From Patellaria atrata CBS 101060 (taxonomy: Eukaryota > Ascomycota > Dothideomycetes > Patellariales > Patellariaceae): a stretch of 64,000 nucleotides of DNA. Where the stretch lies: assembly GCA_010093705.1 (NCBI GenBank), contig MU006092.1:6623-70622 (forward strand), in the 5' to 3' direction. Shown one piece after another: positions 1-10,350 of the stretch. The translations under genes and the position numbers were made by a program. Under the pieces are notes generated by a model. It did no database searches and had not been told where the DNA came from. It saw nothing but the letters and a program-made list of their open reading frames with translations. The number at the start of each line of letters is the position of its first letter. Positions within the stretch are counted from its first letter, which is position 1.

Positions 1-124
1 AAACGTCCAAACGTCCAAATCACGTGACTCGCTGTTACTCGTTTCATCCGCAGTTCTCCCGAGTGGTGTTCCTTTCTTCTCCTCACTCGTTGTCTACATG
101 TTCCTACAACTTATGGCCGTAACA
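1..124 (-). repeat. Partial 3' LTR of the retrotransposon fossil
   Basis: It matches the end of the LTR at 4371-4844: both share the ACGTCCAAACGTCCA run, a CACGTGAC block, a TCCTCACTCG-like block and the GGCCGTAACA end. Only the terminal part is inside the window. It is not A/T-rich, although the A/T block starts at the very next base. Confidence 0.75.
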
Positions 125-2400
125 ATATAATTTAAATTTATTAAAAAAAATAAAAATTAAATATAAGATTTATAATAATAATATTTATAATTTTAATAAA
201 ATTAATTTATAAATAAATATAATAAAATTAATAAAAATTATTATAAATATAAAAAAATATATAAAATTTAATTTTATTTAATTAAATAATTAAAAGTAAA
301 TTATAATTATTTAAAATATTTATATTATAAAATATATAATTTTATTTTTTATTATTTATAAAAATTATATTTATATTTTTATATAATATAAAAAAATAAA
401 TATATTATATAATTAAAAAATTTTAATTTATAAAAATATTTAAATAAATAATATATTTAATTTTAAATAATTAATATATAAAAATATATATAATATAAAT
501 ATATTAATTATTTATTTTTAATAATTATAAAAATAATTTTAAAATTTTATATATTTTTTTATTTATTATATATATTTTAATTATTTAATATAATTTATTT
601 TTTATTATTAAAATATAAATACTTTTAATATATTTAAAATTTAATATATTAATAAAAAGAATTTTTTATTAATTTTTAAAAATATATTTTTTAATATATT
701 TATAAAGAAAAATTATTATAAAATTTTTAAAATATTAAATTTTATTTTTATTAATATATAAATAATATTAGATTATTTTAAAATATATTTATATATTTTA
801 TTAAAATTCTTATTATTATAAATATTATAATAATTAAAAACTTTAAATAATATAATAAAATATAATAAAATATTAATAAAATATTAATAAAATATTAATA
901 AAAATATTTATTAAAATATTTATAATATTTTAATAAATAAAGAAAATTTAAAATAATAATAATTATAAAATAATTTAATTAATTATATAATATTTAAATA
1001 TATAAAAAAAATTTAAAAAAAACTTTTAAATTTAATATAAATATAAATTATATAAATTTTTTATTTAATAATAATTAATTTAATATTCTTTATAATAAAT
1101 TATTTATATTAAAAAATTCTATAATATTTAATAATATATAATATTTAATAATATTTTATATTATAAAATTTATATTTATTTAAATATATTAAAAATTCTT
1201 TTTTTATAATTTTTTTAATATTTTTTTTATATATTTTTTATATTTTTTAAATATTTTATTTATATATATTAATATATTATTTAAATAAATATATTTAAAT
1301 ATATTTAAATATTTTTTTAATATATAATTAATTATTATTTTAATATTTTTTTAATATATAATTAATTATTATTTTAGTATTTTTTTAATATATAATTAAT
1401 TATTATTTAAAATATTATTAAAATATTAATTAAATTAAATAATATTATTATATATTTATATAATTTAAATTTTATTTTTTATTTTTTTTTATTTTAATTT
1501 AATAATAATTATTTTTAATATTAAATTTTATAAATTATTTTATTTTTTATAAATTATTTTAAATTTTTAAAATTAAAGATAATAAATATTTATTTTTAAT
1601 TATAATATTTTTTAATTATTTATAATTAATATATAATTTTAATTTATTATATTTTTTTAATATAAATAAAATTATTAAATTTTTATTAAATTATATATAT
1701 TTTTTTTTAAATTTATATAAATATATTTTTTTTAAATATTTTATATTATTTTTATAATAATAAATAAATAAAATTATATTATAATTTTATATTTAATAAT
1801 TTAAAAATATAATTATTATATTTTTTTAAATAAATTTTTTAATTTATAATATTTTTTAAATTTTTTAAATTTTTTAAATTTTTTAATAATTTTTTTAATA
1901 TTTATTTTTTTAAATTATATTATTTTTATATTTTTATATTTATTTTTATAAATTTTTAATATTTTATAATATAATATATATTTTATAAATATATAAATTT
2001 TTATTTATTTAATATATTTTATTTATTTAATTTTATTTTTTTATAAAATATTTTAATTAATTTAAATATTTTTTATTTTTTAATTAATATTTAAATTTAT
2101 TATTTATAATTAATTATTTTTTTAAAATTATATTTATATCTTTAAAATTAATTATAAAAATATATTTAATAATTATTTTTTTTTATATATTAATTTTTAT
2201 TATTATAATTTTAAAGATAATTAAATTTTATTTATAATTTATATTTTTATTATTTTTTAATTATAATAAAATTAGATTTTTAAATTTTTTATAAAATATA
2301 TTTTTCTTTTTTATTTATTAAGATAAAATAAATAAATTATTATTATTATTATTCTTTTATTATATATAGTAATATTTTTTTAAAATATCTTATTATCGTT
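125..2400. other. A/T-only tract, about 2.3 kb
   Basis: The tract is almost entirely A and T, with isolated G or C only every few tens to hundreds of bases, and carries no open reading frame of note. It starts abruptly at the inner edge of the left LTR and returns to mixed base use around 2380-2450. Its place inside the element fits a heavily mutated pol region, but so little sequence identity remains that this is inference. A later insertion of other A/T-rich DNA or a satellite-like expansion would look the same. Confidence 0.9.
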
Positions 2401-3289
2401 TTATAAAGTTTTAAGGAACTTAGAAGCTATATTTTTTAATCGTTTCTAGGCTAAGTGGCTTAGTAGTTTTTTATATAGCCGTGTACTAGGTAATCTAATT
2501 CCCTACATGCTATTTAAGGTAACTTGTCGTGTTTATCGTAGTAAGGACCTTTACGGTGTGTATCATATATAAGTTCTCGACACTCTCGTGCCATGATTGA
2601 GTTATATTCTATGCTGGTCTTGACTCCTGCTCTCCACCTTTGCGCAATATGGTAGTCGCACCATACGTTTTGAATTGCATAGTCGCTAAGGTTTACTTCC
2701 CTACACCTGCTAATGGTGTCCGTGGGTCCCGTGATGGTGAAGTCCGAATCTTCATAGTACTAACCTTTAAAGGGTTTCCTTTCTCCATTATAGGGGTGGA
2801 ATCCTTCCGTCATCTATGGCGGGTCCTCGTGCTGCTTGCACCCTTTTACCTTATAGTCTTCCGTAGGTAGACGTTTATGCGTAGGGTCTCGATCCCTAAA
2901 TCTCGCTGTGGCTTTCTACTATCTATGATATAAGCAGTCTTCTTCTTTGCATTGCATCCATCGAAAGGCTAGACACTGGTCTACCCTTGGTGCAAGATTC
3001 AACTGTTGTTCTTCGACATTCGTGTCGGCGTCGGATTCGATTTCGATTGGTTCCCATTCTCGGAACTCCCGTTCGAGCTGTGATTGTTGCTCCATAATCG
3101 GCACGTGAGACTCGGTCCGTCAGATGTCTGTACTCTGACCCTCTGGCCTTGATTCTGCGCTGGGCATTCTGATGCTGGGCGTGTACATTCGTTTCCACAC
3201 GCCCAACATTGTTGATTGTCTAAACGTTGTCGGAGTGTCTCCTCGAGCCAGTTTCCTGCTGTCGGGAATGGCGTTGGTGGCCTGCTTAC

Positions 3290-4326
3290 CCCTGTCTAGT
3301 ATGGTAGCGGCATGTCTTCAATCTCTCCTTCTCCGAGTGGTGAGACTGGTGATGGTGGTGTGAGGCGCATGACTCTGAGTTGCATACGGCGGTTGTGTCG
3401 TGATGGTGGCTGCGTTTTTTGTGGATAGTCTCTCTTGAAGTGTCCCACTTCTCCATACTGTAGACATGCTCTGTTCGCAAAGCGTTCTTTTTCTTCTCGG
3501 GTGAACCGACGTCTCTTTTGTTTCGTCTGTTGTAGTCGGTCGAGGTCCATCGGGTCTCCTTGTTCTTGTCTATATATGACCTTTGTTGCCTTCTTCCTAT
3601 ATCCAACCACAACATTCTTCCGTCCCCCCTTTTCCTGTCTACGCTCATACAACCGATTATCTATTCTAACTGCTAAGGTCACTGCATCCTGTATAGTTGT
3701 GGGTCTTTCGTAATGAACCCACTTGTCCTTCACTTCTTCCTTCAAACCTTAGTAGAAGGCGATCATTAGTGGTTCATCAGGCTAGCCTAACGTTGATGCT
3801 GCCTGTTGGAATGTGGTGGCATATCTTGAAGCTGACCCTTTCTGCTTGAGCCCTTGAAGCTTCCTTTCAGCTGCCTGTTGTTCGTCGACTTCCCCAAAGA
3901 CGTTCTTGAGTGTTTCCTCGAACTTTGGAAACGACGCGAAGATTCCAACCGTCTCATCTTCTTGTTCTTCCTTGCTATTCTCAAGATAGTCCCGTGTAAT
4001 GGGTTCGAACCATTCCAAAGCGTCTCCCTTAAGGTACGCTGATGCATCCAGTACACGTTCACTGTCATCCGTTAGCCCTATTCTTTTGTGATAGATCCTC
4101 ACCTGGGTTAGGAATCCTCTCAGCTCATCTCGTTTGCCATCGTAGGGTGCGGGTTCTTTAACTTTCGCGGTTCTCTTCTATGGCGACAACAGTTGTACGG
4201 TAAGTTGTTCGAGCTAGTCCCTAAGTTCTTGGACTGTTCCTTCACTTTCGAGTTCGTTGATATGTTTATACAACGCTTGGATATGTTCCTTATCCGTCTT
4301 CGTGTTGGCTGCGGCTGACGACATCG
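3290..4326 (-). pseudogene. Gag relic of the LTR element
   Basis: Minus-strand reading segments resemble the fungal Ty3/gypsy Gag: a capsid-type region with an ALEWFEP-like stretch and a KFEETLKNVFGE stretch, then a basic tail with a zinc-knuckle remnant near 3440. It begins near 4326, about 45 bp inside the 5' LTR, as expected for gag. It is broken in several places and should be treated as a fossil. The stretch 2400-3290 beyond it has mixed base use but no recognisable pol domain. Confidence 0.7.
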
Positions 4327-4370
4327 TGTCTAGGTCTGTTATACGCTTTCCTACTACGTGGTAGTTATAT

Positions 4371-4844
4371 TGTTACAACGGGAGTCTATACTTATCGAGA
4401 CAGAATAGGATAAGTCTAGAAACGCGCCTGGCTTCTCACTTAACGTGGTCAACCACTAGGGTAGGTTTGGCAAAGTGATAGGATACGTATAACAAAGGCA
4501 CTTCAGGTAATGCTCACAATGAGACAAGACGTACTATATGGAAACAGCGTAACAAATGAAGTCAAGTTCAAAACTGTAACATCCAAATCTATAGGTAAGA
4601 TTGATGGTAAGAATAACTACGAAGAATCTAAATACATGAGGGAAAGACCGTCCTTAAATATTCCTCTTCCTTCATAGTTCAATTTGATGGTCATTTGGTC
4701 GTATGGTCGTCTCCTACGACCAGACGTCCAAACGTCCATGTCACGTGACCCTGCTCACTAGAGTCACCCGTAGTTTCCCCGAGTGATCCCTCTTTCTTCC
4801 CCTCACTCGATAACTGCATGTCCTTACAACTTGTGGCCGTAACA
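4371..4844 (-). repeat. 5' LTR of the retrotransposon fossil
   Basis: This 474-bp segment starts TGTTAC and ends GTAACA on the plus strand, a perfect 6-bp inverted terminal pair. Its last ~125 bp match 1-124 of the window. The gag relic begins just inside it on the minus strand. The boundaries are inferred from the terminal pair and the repeat match; no flanking target duplication can be checked because the other end lies outside the window. Confidence 0.75.
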
Positions 4845-5312
4845 GTTAGTTCCAAGGTGATATATCTAAGACTATTGTTCATGGTTAAATAAGCTTATAC
4901 AACCGTAGAGATACAGGATTTTAAGGTATAGGGGATGATGTATGCCTCAGGTGTATACACAATGAGTTCAAGGGTTATGCCGCGACATATCTATACCTTC
5001 TCCTGAGTTTTTTTTTCTTTTTTACAAATATCACTCGTTTTGGGTCGGATTATCAGCGTGAAACCATTTTCCATTACCGTGGTTAACCCTCCCCTTAGCA
5101 TTCAATGGCTCCAAGCAAGCGTCGACGAAGAGAGTAAAAGTGGATTCCGCTTTCTTACCTAAAATATTCCTGCTCTCTATGGTCCTTGAATGCGTGCTAG
5201 GCTGTTACGCTTTTGATATGTGTATACTATTATAGGAGTTGCTGGTGCCCGAGTTATCTCTATAAAAGACCGCGATTGACTTGTACTTGTACCTAAAACG
5301 TTCTCGGTGTAT
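4845..5312. other. Intergenic, no gene seen
   Basis: This stretch lies between the retroelement LTR and the 3' end of the TatD-type gene. It has ordinary base composition and a T-rich run near 5010. I see no coding segment and no further repeat copy. Confidence 0.6.
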
Positions 5313-6525
5313 TTAACGCTGTTCACCAAGACCGAACATTCTGATAGAGTTATTCCATGCTCTATAATACACTTATTAGACTTTCACAGGGGCATGTTAG
5401 ATAGACTCACGCTGCGCAGACTTCCTGAACTGGTATTTCCTTTATATTGGCTATCACATACGCAACGTGTCTAATGGTTGCTGGTTCATTCCGTCCTTTG
5501 ACCATTAGTCCCTCGGTCCATTTCTCTTTCTTTACGGCCTTGGGTAACGCAGGGGCATCTTTGAGATATTTTGCGGAAGCGTGCGAGGGTCGCATTTCGC
5601 ACTTGGATAGTTAGCAGATTCTCGGTAGAAGGGGTAGAGATTCGCTCAGTTACCCAAGGGCCGTCTGTCTCTATCTGTAAGCGTTCCAGAGGTATCGCTC
5701 TGACAACCTCGATATTCTCCTCTGTCTTTAAGCTACATCCATTGACACCAACGTCAAGTCCCAGGTCAATCAATCTCCGCATCTCTTCCATAGTACCAGT
5801 GAAGCTGTGGACTAATCCTTTCTTTGGGAGCTGTCGGAGTTTAGCGCTGAGAAGACGTTCGAAGTCCTCGCCGGCGGCGCGAGAATGGAGAAACAAGGGT
5901 AACTGTACTTCGACTGCAATCTCCAATTGAGCCCGAAAGTATTTCAATTGCTGATCCTTCGGAGTGAGGAATAATCGGTCGTAGTCCAATCCAATTTCCC
6001 CAAAGGCCACCACATATCCCGCTTCTTTACCCTCGTTTGCTAACTCTTTGATAGCCGTGAGTAAAGCTGATGGTCCATCCGGATATTCATCGAAGTGCTT
6101 AGCTGAGCATGGATGAACGCCAACAGTGGCGTAGGAGAGACCAGCTTACGTATCATTAATGAGCGTGAAATCATGTGTACATCTAAAACTTACCGTACTG
6201 CTTTGCAATGTTAACCGCATGAAGTGATTCCTTCAGATCAGATCCAGTGACCATCATTTTCCGGCATCCGACATTCCGAGCTCTTTGAATAACCGCGTCG
6301 AGGTCATCGGGATGGCTCTGTTTCCCATGATATTCTCCACGAAAGACGGGATCTCCGAGGTTGATACCAATCTACCGTGATAATGTGAGCAGGGGTTTCA
6401 AGGGAATAGTAATTACAACTAACGTCGACAAATCGTAATTGCTTGCCACTTGTGTTGGATGATGTCTCATTCCGTACTACAGCCGCTATGTCAGGGGTAT
6501 GACCAGCTGACTTCCCTGAATCCAT
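5313..6525 (-). CDS. TatD-family metal-dependent DNase (TATDN1 type)
   Basis: A predicted 336-residue TIM-barrel hydrolase that cleaves DNA with divalent metal ions; relatives act in apoptosis-like DNA breakdown and repair. Five exons fit: 6525-6424, 6371-6194, 6144-5654, 5601-5411 and 5361-5313, each joined at GT-AG sites and together exactly in frame. The joins restore RFVDIGINLGDP at the N-terminus, YATVGVHPC, the metal-ligand region GEIGLDYDR, LHSRAAGEDF, HSFTGT, and ETDGPWCEMRPSHA, then the family tail NNSIRMFGLG. The N-terminal VDIGINL in place of a DxHxH motif is normal for the eukaryotic TATDN1 branch. The start is the first Met of the long frame; the 27 residues before RFVD are unconserved, so a different start is possible. 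Confidence 0.9.
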
Positions 6526-7201
6526 CTGTGGTGCTGATATTTTTAGTTACCGTATATTGTAAGGAGAAGGGCATTCACTTCTGACAGAGCAATACAAGTG
6601 CGCCTCGCTCAGGCGGAAAATACGCGAACCTTTCAACGCTCCGATTTGCCTTCCTATGAGGTACATCCAAGCATGTCTTAACTAGGCACGCACTAACAGC
6701 TTATAGACTTGTCTCAATCCCAGAACGCTACCTAATGAGGAGGAGATTGTTACCATGTAAGCATGTAGTTGATACCGGCTTAGGGAGGACAAAGGGGAGA
6801 GACTAGAACTATGCAAACAGTACAAACCATACTCCCAATCGCTTCAAAACTCTGGAATCCTGTAGGTAAATTTAGACTTTCGTAGATCACGGATAGTAAT
6901 AATTACAGTTTGGGGTATCTTTGAAATATACTTTCCGCATTTGTTTGAATCTTGCTGAACCCCAAGACTATTCCATGATATACGAGCTAGTCTTATGTTC
7001 ATAGGATCATTGGAGAGATATTAGATATCCTTTCCACACTGTTACTCCCCTTTGGTGACCTATACCAGTCATAGATATATTTAGTAAGACAAATCTGATA
7101 AGTACATATATACAGTTTTAGTAAGCGAGTCTTGTGTCGTCACATATGTGACTTAGAGTGTTTGCTTTGGCCAGTGGTATAGATTTTGTGGAAATAGAGC
7201 T
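6526..7201. other. Intergenic, promoter side of the TatD gene
   Basis: This is about 680 bp between two minus-strand genes: the 5' side of the TatD-type gene and the 3' side of the mS23 gene. No coding segment, repeat or RNA gene is evident. Confidence 0.55.
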
Positions 7202-8018
7202 CTAAAGCTGTGCTTTGGGTTCTTTTGTTTCCAGCTCTTCCAGTTCAAGTCCAGCAATCTCATCTTGTTCTACTTCTCCTTCTCCCTCCCCTTCTACTTC
7301 TACTTCTACTTCTCCTGGTAGACCAGTATATGCACTCTGCCGTACCTGTCTCAATGTCGTGACCTCTGCCGTTGCCCATGCTTTCCAGTCTTCCCATGCT
7401 TTGTCCTCTAGCTCCATGCCAACCTCGAGCGCAGTTTTGCCGAAGTACGCCCCAGTATGTAGTGCCTCCTCTTTGGCCACTCGTCGTTCTAATTCTTCAA
7501 GGTTTCTGACCTTATAAAATTCTTTACGAGCTCGGTCGTACGCCAACGCCTTGTCAAGGCCCTCATGGTGCATCAGCCACATTTGGCGTTGAATTACACT
7601 GACCAACAAACATCAGCTCTTGCTTATAGTGTGCGTTATTGAATAAGCCGACCTACCTCTCGCCGTCTAACCTCTTTTCAGGTTGTTGGATTCTACTCCA
7701 ATCCCATCCCTTGGAGTCGTTGCCATCATTTTCTAATACTATTTTAGGTCTTGCGAGTTCCCAAGGATGGTCTGAATAGAAATCCCGCCGTAGTCTATCC
7801 TCGGGGTATGTCAATTGTGCAGGTTGGAACATTCGGCTCGCTTTCCGTTTCACTTTCTTCTCAAGTTGGGTGCGCTGTATAGGTCTGACAAGTATCTGCG
7901 ACGGAGGAAAATCGGCGACGATGTTGTACCATGGTGGAAGGGCACGTAACCGGCCTATTTCGAACAGATGGGTTGCCGTTTGATGGACGCGTGATGGACG
8001 GAAGTCGTACCGACCCAT
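7202..8018 (-). CDS. RSM25: Mitochondrial small ribosomal subunit protein mS23 (Rsm25)
   Basis: A 252-residue component of the mitochondrial small ribosomal subunit. Exon 1 (8018-7657) starts MGRYDFRPSRVHQTATHLFE, the conserved fungal start, followed by LPPWYNIVADFPPSQILVRP. A 58-nt intron joins it to 7598-7202, giving VIQRQMWLMHHEGL and a helical domain with LEELERRVAKEEALHTGAYFGKTALE-like heptads (residues about 150-190). The C-terminus is a Glu/Val-rich low-complexity tail of EVEVEVEGEGEGEVE type. The gene lies head to head with the PPR gene across 345 bp. Since PPR proteins usually act on mitochondrial RNA, a shared promoter would couple two mitochondrial functions; that coupling is inference. 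Confidence 0.9.
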
Positions 8019-8363
8019 TTAAGAATTAGATATGTGTGAGATTTGAGAACGCTTAAGCTCTGTGTGTGGCGATTCCCAATGCCTGCACAGGATGTAAATG
8101 GGCAAAGATTACGGTTATGTCGAGGTTCTTCAGAACGTTACATAGCAGTTCAGAGAAGGCTGCGGGAGAATCAACGCCAAGCCATATTTTCCTGGAGCTC
8201 CAGATAGAACTAGTGCATTTATAGACCTCAAATGTTCCTATTCAAACATCCCACAACGCGCTACAGGCCATATTTTGCTCGTGTATTCTCTCTGAATTGA
8301 ATTTCGAGATCAATTGCGTTTATGGAGCATCATACGGCTCTTTGACACCATGTACGACTTCTC
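8019..8363. promoter_or_regulatory. Divergent promoter region, RSM25 and PPR genes
   Basis: 345 bp separate the start codons of the minus-strand mS23 gene and the plus-strand PPR gene, so both promoters must lie here or overlap the neighbour. I did not recognise a specific factor site. Confidence 0.5.
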
Positions 8364-10211
8364 ATGTCCTACTTCACTCTGGACCGAGCGACAAGTACCC
8401 GCCTTGCCTCGAAGATAACATCCACTCCCTTCTTAACCTTCCTTTGTCCGATGATGGTTTCATCAGAAAGTCTGGAATCTCATATACGACCCAAACGTCG
8501 TCAATTCCATAGTCGCTCTTCGAAGGGTGCTTCATCCCCTATTGGTTCCATCTTATCCCCGACCATAGACAATTTGTTTATTCAAGCGCTTGTACGAGCT
8601 GGATCCTGCCACAGCCATAGGAATTACGTGAACTCGGGTAATCGAGAACCGTTACATATTACAAATCACCACAGAGCAAGGCGGAAAAGAGAAAAGGCTG
8701 AAGCTGGAAAAGGACATTCTTTCAGTACGAATATCCCAGAACACGGTCCGGCGCAAGCTCAGTCGGTCCCTTATGATATATCACGCGACGAATACATAAA
8801 CTTAGTAGATTTCTACGGGGATTTGTCCTCCGAAAAAGATTCCGCTGGTGGACTTCCGCCTGAACCAAATCGAAACTCCGTTGAAGCCAGGCCTTCTCAA
8901 GATCAATCCCCAATCGAGCCTGTTTTCATCCACCGGGATCAATTCCGGGTAGCAGATGCGTCAGTAGATACAGCTGATGCAGCTTATATAGTGCGTCTCG
9001 AAAAACTCTTACGTAAGAGATCTAGCTCGCATGAAGAAGTATTTCGTACATATAAAGAAATAACCTCGCCTGGTGTCGCCCGTCTGGCGATCCAAACGAT
9101 TCGTAACCTCCTTCACCACATGGCAATAGTCCAACGGAAAGATGAGCATTCTATGCATCGCTACATGGCCATTGTTAACGACATGAATACCGCTGGCATT
9201 GATCTCACTCGGTCGGAATGGGCCGCTGCGGTTCACTTCGTGGGTCGTGGATCACATCGAGGTACCGATATCGACGTGGCCGATGCATTACACCTCTGGA
9301 GAGAGATGGAGCAAGACGCTGGCATCGTTTCTACGCATGCCCATTTTAACATTCTCTTTGACATCGCCACCAAAGCTGGCAAATACGCTCTGGCCGAAAT
9401 GATCCTTCAGGAAATTAACCGTCGACAGCTACCCGTGAACCGCTACCTCCGGCTCTCTTACCTCTATTATCAAGGTCTGCGTCGCGACGGCAATGCCGTC
9501 CGTGCGGCGTACAAAGACCTTGTTGACGTTGGCCATGTGGTCAATACCGCGGCACTCAATACTCTCATCTCAGCATTGATTCTGGCACATGAACCGCACG
9601 CGGCAGAGCTCGTTTTTGCCCGCATGAAGCGCTTACATGCTTCAAAAACATTATCTCACCCTCCTAGGGTATCCTGGCGTGACGCCCGCAGCCTTTCCAA
9701 GCTTCTTGCGGCCGCATTCAAGCACACGGCGAAAGACTCCGAACTCCGCGGCCGCATGCAGGAGATTGTCTCTATTGCTCCCGATGCCATTACATTCAAG
9801 CTCCTGGTCAAACACCACGCAACAACTTCCGGCGACATCGACCGAGTAGCTGCCCTGCTAGACGAAATGCAGGCTGCTCACTTCCCCCTCGATGTCAGCA
9901 TCTTCCACCACCTCTTCCGCGGCTTCGGACTTCATGGAGGCATCAGATATAGTGCGTGGACCAGGTTCCGGCTCGAGAACACTTGGGACGCATACTTAGC
10001 CGCAGTTGAACACCATGTCAAGGGGTTTGACGAGTTCAAGTTGTCAATAGTAGTGCTTGTTCTTGGAGCCTATAAGAAGTGCGCGAAATCGGAGAGAGTA
10101 GTCGAGGTGTGGAGAGAGATGCGGAAGCGGTGGGAACCCGGGAAAGAAGAGGTGGAAGCAGTATATGCTCGCGTTGGAAGGACCGTGGCCCGGTGGCTAG
10201 ATGATGGGTGA
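8364..10211 (+). CDS. Pentatricopeptide-repeat (PPR) protein, probably mitochondrial
   Basis: An intronless 615-residue protein. The C-terminal two thirds consist of helix-turn-helix repeats of PPR type, for example segments around HFNILFDIATKAGKYALAEM, TAALNTLISALILAHEPHAA and DAITFKLLVKHHA, each about 35 residues and ending in an XXVDPN-like turn. The first ~200 residues are Ser/Arg/His-rich, fitting an organelle-targeting and linker region. PPR proteins bind organelle RNA one base per repeat and act in its processing, stability or translation. I cannot assign it to a named yeast PPR protein. The start at 8364 is the first in-frame Met; another could be used downstream. It is convergent with MLH3, 139 bp away. 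Confidence 0.85.
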   Translation: MSYFTLDRATSTRLASKITSTPFLTFLCPMMVSSESLESHIRPKRRQFHSRSSKGASSPIGSILSPTIDNLFIQALVRAGSCHSHRNYVNSGNREPLHITNHHRARRKREKAEAGKGHSFSTNIPEHGPAQAQSVPYDISRDEYINLVDFYGDLSSEKDSAGGLPPEPNRNSVEARPSQDQSPIEPVFIHRDQFRVADASVDTADAAYIVRLEKLLRKRSSSHEEVFRTYKEITSPGVARLAIQTIRNLLHHMAIVQRKDEHSMHRYMAIVNDMNTAGIDLTRSEWAAAVHFVGRGSHRGTDIDVADALHLWREMEQDAGIVSTHAHFNILFDIATKAGKYALAEMILQEINRRQLPVNRYLRLSYLYYQGLRRDGNAVRAAYKDLVDVGHVVNTAALNTLISALILAHEPHAAELVFARMKRLHASKTLSHPPRVSWRDARSLSKLLAAAFKHTAKDSELRGRMQEIVSIAPDAITFKLLVKHHATTSGDIDRVAALLDEMQAAHFPLDVSIFHHLFRGFGLHGGIRYSAWTRFRLENTWDAYLAAVEHHVKGFDEFKLSIVVLVLGAYKKCAKSERVVEVWREMRKRWEPGKEEVEAVYARVGRTVARWLDDG

Positions 10212-10350
10212 CAAAAGTTCACTAAGGATGAATATGCAAAAGGTATAAATACAAGCTGAATCCATAGGTAGAAGGCTTTTGTATGTTATGAACGTTCTTT
10301 AGCTAAATAACATTTTTATTGGAGATTTTTGGGAATGACACGTGCAGACT

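Larger units (their letters stand above)
1..4844 (-). mobile_element. Decayed Ty3/gypsy-type LTR retrotransposon (fossil)
   Basis: Two similar copies of one sequence lie at 1-124 and at the end of 4371-4844, both ending in GGCCGTAACA. Between them, on the minus strand, is a gag-like relic followed by a very A/T-rich stretch where pol would be expected. The right copy begins TGTTAC and ends GTAACA, the short inverted ends usual for LTRs. The gag relic is next to the right LTR, so that copy is the 5' LTR and the element reads right to left. The element is broken in many places and has no recognisable complete pol. The left LTR runs off the window, so target duplication and full length cannot be judged. 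The LTR copies differ noticeably, suggesting an old insertion or RIP damage. Confidence 0.8.

Noticed and set aside
2640-2870. 76-codon frame beside the A/T tract
   Set aside because: It lies inside the decayed LTR element on the opposite strand to gag and has no domain.
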